Made by a program: the position numbers and the translations under genes
The notes under the pieces: model-generated
Seen by the model: the letters and a program-made list of their open reading frames with translations, nothing else
The model's database searches: none
Told to the model about the DNA's origin: nothing
Shown here: positions 12,101 to 24,832 of the stretch, piece by piece
Layout of the letters: each line of letters begins with the position of its first letter
How positions within the stretch are numbered: the first letter of the stretch is position 1
Origin: Tetrahymena thermophila SB210
Taxonomy: Eukaryota > Ciliophora > Oligohymenophorea > Hymenostomatida > Tetrahymenidae
Direction: 5' to 3'
Length of the DNA: 64,000 nucleotides
Assembly: GCF_000189635.1 (NCBI RefSeq)
Contig: NW_002476457.1
Span: 1-64,000 of the forward strand

Positions 12101-14882
12101 TAAAATTTTGTAAATTCAAAGATATTTTTTTAATAAAAAAATTTCAGAATATTTGATTAGAAATTAATTAATATTACCTTGTTAGTTAAATTTAGTTGTT
12201 TAAAACAAATCTACAAAAATTTTCTTTGAAAAATCAGTGATGGTACCATCATCAGTGAAAAGAATGTATTGTTTCTTTTATTTTATTTTTTAAATGAGAG
12301 CACAAACTCCGAAATCATCTTCAAGATGATCAAATTTAAGCTTTATAGTGAGTGGAAAAACAAAACCCTTTTCATCAACGCCAAAAGAAAATCTTTCTCC
12401 TTTAAAAAAATGATCTTTAAAATAAGAATAAATAAAATATTAAAAATTACTTTATTATTATAACTTGATTGGATTATATTTGATACAGTAGTCTATTATT
12501 TCACTGTGTGTTTCTTTGATAATTCTTGGAAGTATAATGCTTAAAGGTTTTCCTGTTACTTAATTATTACTGTATTTAAAAATGCTTTAAAATTTAGCAG
12601 ACACTTTATTTATTTTATAGTTACTATCAATCAAAGAACAATAAACCATGCATGAATTTTCATCAAAAAAATCATTTTAACCAAGTAATTATGAATAATT
12701 TTTGTGTATTGATGCTTTTTATTTAACTAAAGAAAGAGCATGTTATTAGAAATTAGATACTTTTCTATTTTGTATGTCAAGCACTTATACAAAAATCGAA
12801 GTTAAATATTGTAGATCTATATTATATGGATTAATTTAGAAAAGATTGATTATGGTTTATTCTACTTCTAGTAAGCTTGAGTGTAACGCGACAGATCTAA
12901 TTTATATTTAATTTAAATTTATATAGTCACTTTACAAGTAGTCATAGAAAATCCCTGTGGCTATAAGCTAATTTTTGAGCTTCTATTTAAGAGTAGCCAT
13001 CTACTCATCAAATAAAATAACTCCAATTAACATGGAATTTTTATTCAATTATTATTTTTATCCTTAATTATTTTCATCAAGCTTAGCATTTATTTTATCT
13101 TTTAGTCTGTAAAAATAAAATTTCTGGAGCCAATTCATTTTTGAATGGTAAATTGAGTAAAGTTTGTTTATTTCAATATTGATTTTTATAGGATCATTAA
13201 GAACTTCAAAGACAAAATGGATCAAATAAAATTATAAAGAAATTATTTATGAAGTTGATAATTTTTTTTCAGATTTTATGTGATAGTTAGTAATTAGTGT
13301 AAATACAACATTTTAAACTTAATCTTTTCTTTAATGCAATTCAGAAACTTCTTCAATATAATTTAAACTATTTTATTTCTTTATAGGAAAAGTAAATGAA
13401 TTATACATTCATTCATTAATCAATATTACATATTTTAAAAATTAATGTTTATTTTCTTTTAATAAATAGAAAAAAATATTTCTTGTAATTATAAAAACTT
13501 ACATTGTTTTTTTTTAATGAGCAAAAGCAGGCATGAGAATTAAGATGGCAGATTGATTTGTGTAAATTAATCAAATTTTCGTATAATAACCCTTAATCTT
13601 TCTATAAGTAATGGCTTTAAAAATTATTTAACTTTTCAATTATTGATCTTATGGTATTTGTTAATTAACTCAAGGAACAGTTTGAAATGCAATTTGTCTA
13701 AAATGAGTAATTAAGGTTTTTTTGGTTCTAGTCATTTTTAATTTTGTAAGCTAATTTAATTTAAATAGGGATTGTTACAATTACAAGTATAATAAGGTCT
13801 GAATGCAATCTTAAAACCATCTAAGTGCAAATTAAAATGACTACTAAAAATTAACAAAAGCCCATTACAAAGCTAAAGTTATTTATTGTTCTAGATATAT
13901 ATTGATCATATTTATAATCTATTATAATCTGCGTAAGAGAATAAATAACAGAGAAAACCACAAAACCTTTATAGTTGATGAGATAGGAAAGAAACATGTA
14001 AATAACAATTAGATTAAATCTTATAATGTTAGTAATAGAGTGATCTTTAGAAATTTGGTTATTACCAATTAAGCTATAAGAAAAATCATGGATCTCGTTT
14101 AAAAACCCTAAATAATATAAAAAAAATTATTATTTTGAAAAATAATTAATGATAAAAAATTAATTAATTAATTTTATGGAATTTCAGATTAATTTTACCT
14201 AAGGATTGCGTAATTAATTGTAATTAAAATTTGTGGTTTTATCTGAACAATTTTATAAATTCAATAAAAATAAATATTAATATCTAAAATTATTACCAAT
14301 AATAATAGTCAGAGCAAGGTTAACGTAGTAAACCGAAACAATTTTATCAGTCTACTCATTATCATTTTATTACTTTAGCAGATGCAAAGAAAACCCGATA
14401 ATAATTTAAAGCAGCCCATGATTATAAATAGCTAAAACTAATTTAACAGGATGGTTCCAAAAATGATTGGAATATTTATTTTTGGCTAAATAATAAAGAA
14501 ATTCAATAATAAAGGAAGCGAGAATATAGGAATTTATTAGCAGAAACAGTATACTGAATGTTATTTTAAAATCAATATTTTAGAAATTGTCTTAAAAGTA
14601 GTAGACTACACTTGTCTCTCTTAAATATTTAACTAATATTTCTATCCTTTATTAGTGTTTACTTGTATTTTAGATTGTAACTACTTAAATAATATTTTAA
14701 TTAACCAAAAAGGATAATTCTATAAATTTGCTCATAAATATTAAGAAAATAGCAGGTTTTAGTGATAAGTTAGCTGGCTAGATTAATTTCGTAATGCTTC
14801 TAAAGTAAAAATTCAATATCAATTGTCTAGATTCTTATTTTTATGATCTATCTGTTTTTAAGTTTAATTTATTTTATCTCAT
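9114..14882 (-). CDS. Large multi-pass membrane protein with PAS-like domain, paralogue A
   Basis: Minus-strand gene of 1767 residues. Exons are 14882-14297, 14107-13503, 13378-12451, 12399-12178 and 12076-9114 (5304 nt, 1768 codons including TGA).

Architecture seen: about eight hydrophobic helices in the first 400 residues; a cytosolic-type region with a PAS-like segment (about 610-770) whose conserved end reads YILFTDDGTITDFSKKIF; a long polar S/N/Q-rich linker; then about four more hydrophobic segments in the C-terminal half, separated by a helical, extracellular-looking domain and a large soluble loop containing MNGDICYV.

The pattern fits the ciliate family often annotated as PAS-domain or TmcB-like transmembrane proteins; that name comes from memory and is less certain than the topology. 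Function unknown, possibly membrane sensing. It is a tandem paralogue of the gene at 15847-21837, with the same number of introns at matching sites. Confidence 0.85.
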
Positions 14883-15846
14883 ATTTTTTTTAATTTTATC
14901 AATCTTTTTTGTCTAATTATTAATAATAATTATTGTTGTTATTCGATGTGATAAAATTAATAATTTTTTTAGCCAATCAATATTAATATTTGATTTACTC
15001 AATTAAATTGTGATTACAATTAAAAAAAGGTAAATAAATCTATTTGATTAATTTACAATGAGTAAAATTAAGAAAAAAAGAAAGATATTTTTCACTACCT
15101 ATTTTTTACATCTATTTATAAAAGTATTGGTAATTTGATTATTTATAACCAAAATATTCATTCATACATAGCTGCTAGCTTAATTGCTCAAAAATCTAAA
15201 AAGTCATAAAAAAAACCATTTGTTTTCTAATAATTTAATAAAGAAATAATTAATATTATCTATCACTATTAGCCTATATTTAAAAAAATTTTATCATGAA
15301 TATAACAAAAAATTAAATTTATTTAAAATATAAAAACAAATATAATTTTATCTTAAAATTTCAAAACAATTTAATCTTTTGATAATATCCAAAAACAAAT
15401 TAATTTTTATAAAATCAAAAATAAATTAATTTTTATAAAATCAAATACAAATTAATTTTATCAAATAATATAAAGAGAAATTAATCATTTGGTAATATCC
15501 AAAAACAAATTAATCTTTTGATAATAACCAAAAACAAATTAATTTTATATTTAAAAACAATTTAATAATTTGATTATAAACAAATTAATTTTATCATGGA
15601 ATATAAAACAAATTAATCAGCTAATTCTATTAAATGGAATGAATATACATACATTTGATAATATCCAAAAACAAATTGATTATATCATAGATTATAAAAG
15701 CAAATTAATCTTTTGATTTATCTAAAAACAAATTAATTTTTTTATAAAATCAAAAACAAATTAACTTTATTATAAAATAATTTTAAATAAAAAAATATTT
15801 TTGATATATTTTTGGAATACATACAACATAAAATTCGAACAATAGT
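14883..15846. other. Spacer between the two PAS paralogues
   Basis: Contains the upstream region of paralogue A (14883-15290) and then a short-period AT-rich repeat tract up to the 3' end of paralogue B. No gene was found on either strand. Confidence 0.5.
15290..15780. repeat. Short-period AT-rich degenerate tandem repeats
   Basis: The phrase AAAAACAAATTAAT recurs about a dozen times, alternating with either TTTATAAAATC or CTTTTGATAATATCC, at irregular spacing of roughly 30-45 bp. It ends just before the 3' end of paralogue B. Confidence 0.75.
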
Positions 15847-18800
15847 TCATTTTTAAAATATATTTGTAGTTCTTTTTTAGATATATTTTAAAAAAAACTA
15901 ATTTTCATACAATAAATTTATATGGAAAAGGGTAAATATAGTTTTGACTTCGGAAAGCTGACTGTCTAAATATCTAAATAAATAACTCCATCCGAAACCA
16001 AAAATAATCAAAATTATGGTTAATTAGTAATAATATAAGATACTAAACTGAGTTTAAATGTGCTGATAAAAATCTTAAGATTAATTATCTTAAAATAATC
16101 TGACGGCATTCACTGTTTCACTTATAATTTTACAGAACGTATTCAATTAAATTAGTGTATACTTTTCTAAAAAATTGTAAAAGGAATCATCGAAATTATC
16201 TTCAGGAGAGTCATAGATATCCACTAACATATTCAAAGTTTCAAAGACGGTTTTAAATGAAATAATCAAACCTCTTTAAAGAATTCCATTAAATAGAGTA
16301 CTGCAAAATTCATCTGTAACATTTGAGTTGAAAAAGTTAGGGTATGCTTTCCTTACTTAACAGATGTCACCATTCATAATATTTCTATATAAATAATCAA
16401 ATCTTTACTAGTTGTACCTTTTTATGTCTATAGAATTTTAAAAGTCAGATAATTTTTCTACTTTGTTTTAATTTTAATCTGTAATATTAACCAAATATTA
16501 ATAGTAATAACTATCCGATGGATTGAAATCGTCTACAGTAAACATGTACATATTTGAGTAGTGAGCTGAAAGATTTTCAATCATTTACCCATTAATATCA
16601 ATAAGGAAAATTCTTTCTTTCACCATAGTATTAGCTTCTTTAAGATAAGGCTAAGAAATTATAATATTTAAAACTGGCTAAATTAAGAGGATTACAAACG
16701 CTAAAACGCTAGTAAGAACAATTAACCAATTTATTTTTTAAAGAGAATTAAATGATGCTATGGATCTGTTTCTTTTATTAGGAAGCCTAATTATGAATTT
16801 ACTTTAAACTTGTTACTAAATAATATTAGATTAAGATTTATTTGATAGCTATTCTTACACTTAATTTATTTCTTCTATTTACTCAATAATATTTCTCAAT
16901 TAAATCTTTTTATGTTGATTTTTTTGTGTATCTTAGGCCATTTAATAATAATTAAAATTTTCATAATCTTTTGAATTCTAAATGGCTTCCAACTTTAACA
17001 GACTTAGCTCAATAATTTAGACTTGTTTTTCTAGGCATTTAGGTTAGAACGAGCCAGTAAGTTTTAGTATATTTTCTTTAGATTTATTAATAACTAAACT
17101 CAAAATGATAATTATCAATCCTAGAATAAAATTCGTTGCAGAAAAAATAATCAAAATTAATTTCTGGATATTTTCCATGTTGTCAAATTGTATTTAGATC
17201 ACATTTTCAACAGCTCTTTGCAAATTTGTCATTTTTTCTCTGAATAGATTCAAGTTCTCCCATATAAAATTTTCTTCGGTAGGTGTATATTCAATGATAT
17301 ATTAAACTATGGCATAAAAATATTCTGTTACTGTGTATTCTAGGTTCTATATCATCACAGTATTACTCAAGTCCTCATCAGGAAATTAAACAGAATATTT
17401 TGTTATATTAAATTAATCATTGAATAATCTATGATAAATCTCCTTTGAATTTATTTTCAAAATTAAATTTTTGAAATTTTTTCTATAATCTTCTCGGACA
17501 TTGTTGTACTCATATTCTTTAATGCTATTCTTCTCTTTTTTAATATCTTTCTTAGAGCCAAAATGGTATTTTTTAGATGATAAAACACTTTTATAATTGG
17601 ATAGACTGAGAATTTAGATAACATCAGTATATAAATTTTGTGCTTCATCAATCTTTGAAAAAGAGTTTTAATAGTTTTATAAGCTTTGAATATTTATGTA
17701 ATGCATTAGCATTGTTATAAAAGTTAATATTAGAAAAGAAGCAATACCTAAAAAAATCATGATTCTTTATCCTCCATTTATTTTATTATTTGTTATTCTT
17801 TTTATTATTTAACGTTTCACAAGCTCATCTGAGCTATACTTACTAGAATTTACACTCGCTATTTCATTTATCTGATCTTCTTTTATATTTTCATCTTCAC
17901 TTTGCTCTTTAATTATTTATTTTTTACTTGATTGATTTCCTAGATAATTATTATTGCTGTTCATGAAGGAAGTATTATCCTCAAAATAATTGAAAAACGT
18001 TTAAATTTAAATTTAAGTTGAATCAGTTCTTCTTTAAATTTATTTTTAAATTATATCATTTTTATCAGTTAAACATGTATTTTCAAGAACATTTTCAGAA
18101 TTTACTTAAGAATTATTGTTTTTTTGAAGCTGAATATGTTAAATATTTAATTTTTTAGGGCTATCATAGTTATTTAGTGAGCAAAGATTACGATCAGATA
18201 AATTAGCAAAAACACTTTAAAAGTTTTCTTGAAAGTCGCTTCTAGAACTATTTTAGTCAATGAACCTTTGACTTTCTTATGCATGTTTTGTTGAAGATAA
18301 ATCTATTGTGTAACTATCTTATTTTTGTAACTATATTAAAGAAAATTTTACTGTTCCTTTCTTCTCTCTTCTCTGAAAATTTTTTTATAATGAGATATTT
18401 TACACTTAAGCGTCTTCAAAATAAGAATCTTTATCAAATATTTTTTTTTTGTCAAAATCTTCAAAATTTAAAAATTAATTTTCAAGCTATTTTTTCTCAA
18501 AAGTTCTGATTTTGTTTAAATCATTAATAATTTAAATTTTCTTTTTCTCATCATCTTCTTTTTCATATTAATAAATTTCTACAAAATTGATATTTGTTTT
18601 CAGTTCAGTTTTTATTCTTCCTACAACAAAATAGATAATAAATATACTATCTTTAAAGCTATATTATCTCTGAATATGTGTGTTAATTAAAGCGTTTTTT
18701 ATAGTGCTTTGTTCAAAACTCTAGTTATTAGTTTTTAAAAATATTAATGGGCAGCAGAATTAAGTCTAGAAGAGACCACCTTGGATGATATTATTTATCT

Positions 18801-21800
18801 GTGGAATGATATCATCTATTTTAAATTAGAAATCTATTTTTATTATTTAAATTTAAATTTTTAAAATATTTTTTTATGCTTCAACTTTATTAAATATAAA
18901 TTTTTATAAAATATTTTAAAATAGATAACAAAAAATATTAAGGATAAGATTTCTTTGTTTTGATTGATAAAGATTATTTTTGAAATAAATTAATCGAAAC
19001 TAGTCCTATTAATTATTTATTTTATTGGTAATAGATTTTATTAATAAAAAGAAAATTTTTTAATTTACCTTGTTTATTATATTTTTTTGTTTGAAATAAG
19101 TCCACAAAAATTTTCTTTGAAAAGTCTGTGATTGTCCCATCATCTGTGAAAAGAATATACTGTTTTTATTGCTTTATTTTTGATACAAGAGCACAAGCAC
19201 CAAAGTCGTTATCATGACTGTCAAATTTAAGTCTTATTGTGAGCGGAAAAACAAAACCCTTCTCATCTAAACCAAAAGAAAACCTCTCTCCTTAAAAAAG
19301 AAATAAATTTAATAATTAAAATTAATAAATTCAATAATTTATTTACTTTATGATTATAATTTATTTGAGTTATATTTAATACAAAAGTCTACTATTTCAC
19401 TATGTGATTCTTTAACAATTTTTGGAAGTATTAAGCTTAAAGGTTTTCCTATTACTTAATCCTTATTGAATTTAAATATACTTTAAAATTTGGCAGATAC
19501 TTTATTTATTTTATAGCTACTGTCAATCAGAGAGCAGTAGACCATGCAAGAATCTTCTTCAAAAAAATCTTTATGCAATCCAAAAAACTACTCTTGAATT
19601 TTCTTATTTATTGAAATTTTTTATTTGGTTCTAGAAAGAGCTTGCTTTATGAAATCAGATACTTTTCTATTTTGTATGTCAAGCACTTAAACAAAAATAG
19701 AAGTTAAATATTGTAGATCTATATTTTGTGGATTAATTTAGAAAAGATCAATTATGATTTTTTCTAATTCTAATAGGTTTTTGTGCAAATTAATAGATTA
19801 TATCTAGATTTAATTTAAATTTATATAATCGCTTTGCAAGTAGTCGTAGAAGATTCCTGTGGCTAAAAGTTAATTTTTGAGCTTTAATTTGAGAGTAGCC
19901 ATCTATTCATCAAATAAAATAACTCCAATCATATTTATATTCTACTATTATTATCCTAAATTATTTTCATTCAACTTTTAATTTATTTCTTCTTTTAGCT
20001 TGAAAAAATAAAATTTGTGGAGCCAGCTCATCTTTGAATTATAAATTGAATAAAGTTTATTTATTTCAATATTTATTTTGATAGGTTCATTGAGAATTTC
20101 AAAGACAAAATGAATCAAGTAAAAGTGTAAAGAAATCATTTAAGAAGCTGATAATTTTTTTTCAGGCTATTAGAAATACTATCTAATAAGTGCAAATAAA
20201 ACATTTTAAACCTATTCTCTTCTCTCATGCAATTCAGAAACTTCTTCAACATAAAGCAAATCATTTGTTTTCTTATTAAAAAAAATAAATAAGATTTTAT
20301 TAAAATTTGAAATAAAGCTTTTTATTCTCAACAAAAAAATAAATTGATGTTAAAAATTTACATTCTTTTTTTAAAGCTGACAAAAGCATGTTTGAGAATC
20401 AATAATGCAATTTTATCTGTGTAAATTGATCAAATTTTCATATAAGACTCCTTAAGCCTTATATAAGTAATGGCTTTAAAAATTATTTAATTCCTCAATT
20501 ATTGATCTTATGGTGCTGATTAGCTGACTAAAAGAGCAGTTAGAAATGTAATTTGTTTAAAAAAAATCATAGAAATTTTTTTGGTACTAGTCATTTTTAA
20601 TTTTGTAAGCTAATTTAATTGAAATAGGCATCGCTAAAATCACAAGTATAATTAAGTCTGAACGTAATCTCAAAAACAATTATGCACAAATCAAAATCGC
20701 AATAGAAAAATAAGCAAAGCAAAAAGCAAAACTAATTTTGTTGATAGTACTTGATATATATTGATCAAATTTATAAACCATTATAAGCTATATTACAGAA
20801 TATATTACAGAAAAACCAATTAAGGTTTAATAGCCGCAAAAATGGGAAAGAAATATGTAAATAATGAGCAGAGTAAATCTTACTATATTTGTAAATGAAG
20901 GTATTTTAAATAATTTGCTATTACCAATAAAACTGTAAGAAAAATCATGGGCTTCACTCAAAAGGCCTAAATAATAAAAGAAATATGGTCAATAATTAAT
21001 AAAATGAATAAATTTATCCAAATCTTAATAAGAGGAATATCTTATCCCTATTAAAATATGATTTTAGTAGAATTATTTTTGTTCAAAAGTAAAAATCTAA
21101 CAAATATAGGAATTAAAACCCTAAAGAAGAAATATTTGGCTAAGTTTATACCAAGAAATATCAATATTAAATTAATGTGGAATTATTATTATATTTAATT
21201 GGAATAAAAATATCATTTATTTTGTGTAAAAAAAGGATTGTAATTTAATTTTACCTATTATTATAGCCAAAATAATGTTGAAGTAGTTAACTGAAGTTAA
21301 TTTATCAGCTTGGTTATCTTTTTTATCTGTTAAAAGATCTAATGAAAGTCTGATAATAACCTAACACAATCCATAGTTGTAAATAGTAAAAACAAATTTG
21401 AAAGGATAATTCCATATATTTTTAGAATATTTTCTTTTGGCTATATAATAAAGAAATTCAAAGATCAAGCAGGTAATTAGATAGCTATTAATTATAAGAA
21501 ATGAGATAGCAAATATTCTATTAAAATTTGTATTCTAGAAATTGTCTGAAAAGTAATAGACAACAGAGGTCTGTCTTATGTATTTAGCAAACATTTCTAT
21601 TCTTTATTAGTATTCATTTTAGACTTTGTTAGGGTTTAGCTCTATTGAGTCTTACTTAAGTAAAAAGGATAATTCAATTAATTTACAAATTATAACTAAG
21701 AATGCAGCAGGTTTTAAAGATAAGTGAAATGGCTAGATTAATTTTGTAATGCTTGTAACATAGAAATCCAAAATGGTTTGTTTAAGCTTAGAATTTTTCT

Positions 21801-21837
21801 CTCTATTTGTATTTTAGACTACCTTTTTCTATCTCAT
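15847..21837 (-). CDS. Large multi-pass membrane protein with PAS-like domain, paralogue B
   Basis: Minus-strand gene of 1773 residues. Exons are 21837-21255, 20966-20362, 20271-19347, 19290-19069 and 18833-15847 (5322 nt, 1774 codons). Intron phases (1, 0, 1, 1) and the sizes of exons 2 and 4 (605 and 222 nt) are identical to paralogue A.

The N-terminus carries about eight membrane helices (for example FLVIICKLIELSFLL and LIINSYLITCLIFEFLYY). A PAS-like region follows, with the core YKINKVSAKFQSIFKFN, KPLSLILP and RERFSFGLDEKGFVFPL, ending in TITDFSKKIF. The C-terminal half has about four further helices around two large soluble loops.

No catalytic domain (kinase, cyclase, GGDEF) is visible, so if it senses a signal the output must go through partners or channel activity. 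The frame was followed from start to stop with no internal TGA. Confidence 0.85.
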
Positions 21838-21846
21838 TTTGTTGTT

Positions 21847-21937
21847 CTGATTAATATTTAATTTTTGTTTTTGATTTATATTAATTTAGATTATTATTGT
21901 TAGGATCTTAAATTAATTAATTAATTGATTAATTTAC
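21847..21937 (-). promoter_or_regulatory. Candidate 5' UTR intron of PAS paralogue B
   Basis: On the minus strand the sequence reads TTACAG|GTAAATTAATC at 21937 and TTAATCAG|AACAACAAAATG at 21847, the ATG being the start of paralogue B. Both ends match the splice sites used within the genes here. The exon upstream would be non-coding. This is inferred; no transcript data. Confidence 0.4.
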
Positions 21938-22455
21938 CTGTAAGACAACTTTAAGATTATTTTCGATTACTAAATTTTTAATGATTATTTTTATTCAAGA
22001 TTAAAACTATAAAGAAAGATTTGTAAATTTTTAAATAGAACCAGCTTACCCAACAGATAAATAATACCCTTTTATAAAAGATTAAAAAGAAAGTATGCAA
22101 TTTATTTTCGTTAAATATGCTTGCTAGAGTGTTAAACAGATTTCAGTAATAAAGGAAGTCAAAAACAAAATTACAAATCCAACTCATTTATAGTTTCAAA
22201 TTAAATTATTTTTCTACTTTATTTAAAAAAATGATATTTATGTCAGAGCCATTATTGAATTTTATTAAGAATTAAAATCTTGATTAATTAATTAATTTAC
22301 CTGTATGACAACTTTAAGATTGCTTTTGATTCCTAAATTTTGATTGATTATTTTTATTTTGATTAATAGTAAAAAAGAAAATTTTCTAAAATTTCAATCA
22401 CAACCAGCTTATCCAACAAGTGATACACTTTTATATAAGACTAAAAAGTGTCTGA
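21910..22455. repeat. Direct repeat of ~175 bp, offset ~367 bp, upstream of paralogue B
   Basis: Copies at about 21910-22095 and 22280-22455 share AATTTACCTGTA(A/T)GACAACTTTAAGATT and, further on, AACCAGCTTA(C/T)CCAACA. Both carry the same putative splice donor (CAG|GTAAAT on the minus strand). Between the shared blocks the copies have diverged. Confidence 0.7.
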
Positions 22456-22938
22456 TTATTTAAATAAACATTTTTATTATAAAAACTAAATTTCAGAATT
22501 TAAGAAAGCCAACAAAATTATAAATTAATTAGATTTTTAGTTTTATTCAAAATCATATTATTCCTGAATATATAAATAATATCACTAAAAAACTATATTT
22601 CTGTTTAAGCGAGTTAGTTTTATATTTTATTAAAAATAAAATACTAATTTGTTTAACAATAAAAAGTATATCATTCTTTATTTTAAAATAAATTTTATTA
22701 AAAATAAAAAATTACATTTTATTTTATGAAAAATATATATTAAAGTACATTATAATTAATAAAAATAGATTATACTAACTAAATTAATATTTTATTTTAT
22801 TTTTTAGCAATTTAGAAATAGATATCTGCTTAAATTTATTAATAATAAATTGAGTTATGCTAATTTTTAATTAGAAATACTTAAATCAAAACTTATTTTT
22901 TTTTTAAATATTCTTTTCTTTGTTTTATTTAAATCTAA

Positions 22939-22954
22939 AAAATTAAAAAAATAT
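22939..22954 (-). terminator. RNA polymerase III T-run after tRNA-Leu
   Basis: Directly after the tRNA 3' end the minus strand reads ATATTTTTTTAATTTTTT, two T-runs sufficient for pol III termination. Confidence 0.7.
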
Positions 22955-23037
22955 TGGCAACTGTGAGATTCGAACTCACGCGGATTACATCCAGGCGATC
23001 TTAAGTCGTCCCCCTTAACCAACTCGGGCAAATTGCC
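22955..23037 (-). tRNA. tRNA-Leu (anticodon UAA)
   Basis: An 83-nt class II tRNA on the minus strand. The acceptor stem GGCAATT pairs with AGTTGCC, the D stem is CCC/GGG, the anticodon loop is CTTAAGA (anticodon at 23001-23003), the variable arm is long with stem GGAT/ATCC, and the T arm is GTGAG-TTCGAAT-CTCAC. The discriminator is A. The long variable arm and anticodon identify leucine (codon UUA). It is not one of the UUA/CUA-anticodon glutamine tRNAs that read the reassigned stops. One A.C mismatch lies in the anticodon stem. No intron; CCA is not encoded. Confidence 0.95.
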
Positions 23038-24832
23038 TTGATGCAAATAGTGGTTATCATCATAAGATATTCTTAAACTCATCTATTTATCCTTAACAAA
23101 TTTTATTTTTCTAAAATATTTCTATTTGAATTTAAAAATTAAACCATTTTTAAATGAATTTATTTGATTGATGAATTGATTAATTTGGTTTTAAAAATTA
23201 TATTTTTTATTAATGATTTAGAAAAATAATTCTAAAAAAAAAAAACAATAAATTTTTTAGCTTTTTATTTAGAAATATTGATTGACTTTCTCTAGTTATT
23301 AAATTTCATATTTTTTATTAACTGAAAAAATTTAAATGGAGTATTTTAATTTATCTTTTTTACTTTTATATGGTGAATGCATGGTTTATTACGTTTACAG
23401 ATAAAGATATTTATGATTTTAAGTTAACAATCAAACTAATGATTTCCTGATATATCATAAATTATTGAGTAAGAAAGATCTTATTAAAATTTCTAAAAAC
23501 TATTTAATCTTATGACATCAAAATATTCTACTTACCTTTAATTTGTTTTTTTTCTCTCTTTTTCTCAAATAGGAGTAATCCAATATTTTTTTTCAAATAA
23601 TTAATTATATTATAGCTACAAAAAGCAGTAAAAAATGAATGAGTTATTTTAATATTTTATTATTCTGTAAATCATTTGAAAAAAAAATATACATTAAATA
23701 CTCATTTCATAGTAATAAAAAAGAAAGATTATTTGTAAATAAACGCTCGAATTAAAAAATAAGAAAAAACCTAATAAGAATAAACTAAAATTTTAATATT
23801 TGAAACCTTTCTTCTTACCTAACTTTTTTTAATATATGTTTAGTGGTATTTTTGATATCTGATGCTAAATAAAAATAAAATAGATAGAAACAATTGCTTA
23901 GTTTGAAAAAATCAGCACAAAAATTATTTATTAATTGATTATGATTAATTTATTTGCATTTAAAAAAAGAAATGACCTAAATATCTGGTTATTCATTCTT
24001 ACTTAATACATATTTATTTATTTATATTTTAAAATAATTCAGATAAAAAAAATAAAGAGTATTCAGAAGAGCAAAACTCTTAAATGTAATTAATATTAAA
24101 ACCAAATTTTATCGAAAAAAATACATTATTTTCCAAATTAAAATAGGTGGAAAATTTAACAATTTAAAATATATTGATTTCTTTAAAATTATATATATAC
24201 CAATCAAAAAAAAACTTTATTGAAAATGGTGTAAATACTCAGTTTTATTACTAAAGATCTATTTTCAATCGCATAGAAAATAAAATTGAATTGAGAAATA
24301 AGATAATAATAAAGCATTTTGTTATGATTAAATTTCCAATAAAAATGAATGTATTTCAAATGAAAAGAAAATCTAAATCAAAAAATAATTAATAATTTTT
24401 TATTTGAGTTGAGTTGAGCGAATCCTTAGTTAGATCCTTAATGAATAGATATTATTTGTTTAAGATTGTAAAATATTACAAATCAAAAGGAAAATAGATG
24501 AGAAATTTAAAAAACAAAATATATAAAGAACGGTATGAAGTTAATGAATATTTTACATTAAGTAAGTTTTTTTATTTATAGTTAGTTTGAATGTTTATTA
24601 ATCAGAAGGAATTTAAAATAGAAAGAGAGAGGATATATTCTGAAAGAAGTTCGAACAATTTTTAATGAAAAGTAATCGTAATCAAGAAAAAAGTCAATTC
24701 AGTGTTAGAGTACATATACTCAGTTTTTCAAACAATAAATTAATTAATAATTAATAAATTAAAAAAAAAAGTCTTAATCAATAAATAACAAAAAACAACT
24801 AAAAAAGACAGAAAAATAAATAGCTTAATAAT
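23038..24832. other. Intergenic spacer, tRNA to oxidoreductase gene
   Basis: About 1.8 kb of AT-rich sequence. No second tRNA, no frame with coding composition and no repeat larger than homopolymer tracts was noticed. The last 100 bp are A-rich, typical of the 5' leader before the ATG at 24833. Confidence 0.5.

Larger units (their letters stand above)
21838..22954. other. Upstream region of PAS paralogue B with duplicated leader
   Basis: Contains a possible 5' UTR intron (21847-21937) and a direct repeat (21910-22095 and 22280-22455). The rest (22460-22940) is very AT-rich with no gene seen. Confidence 0.5.

Noticed and set aside
18833-19069. Apparent phase conflict between exons 4 and 5 of PAS gene B
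   Set aside because: It came from my miscounting a T-run; recounting gives phase 1 at this junction, as in paralogue A, and a whole number of codons.
22867-23082. Minus-strand ORF across the tRNA
   Set aside because: It overlaps the whole tRNA-Leu and has no domain; chance reading of the tRNA gene.
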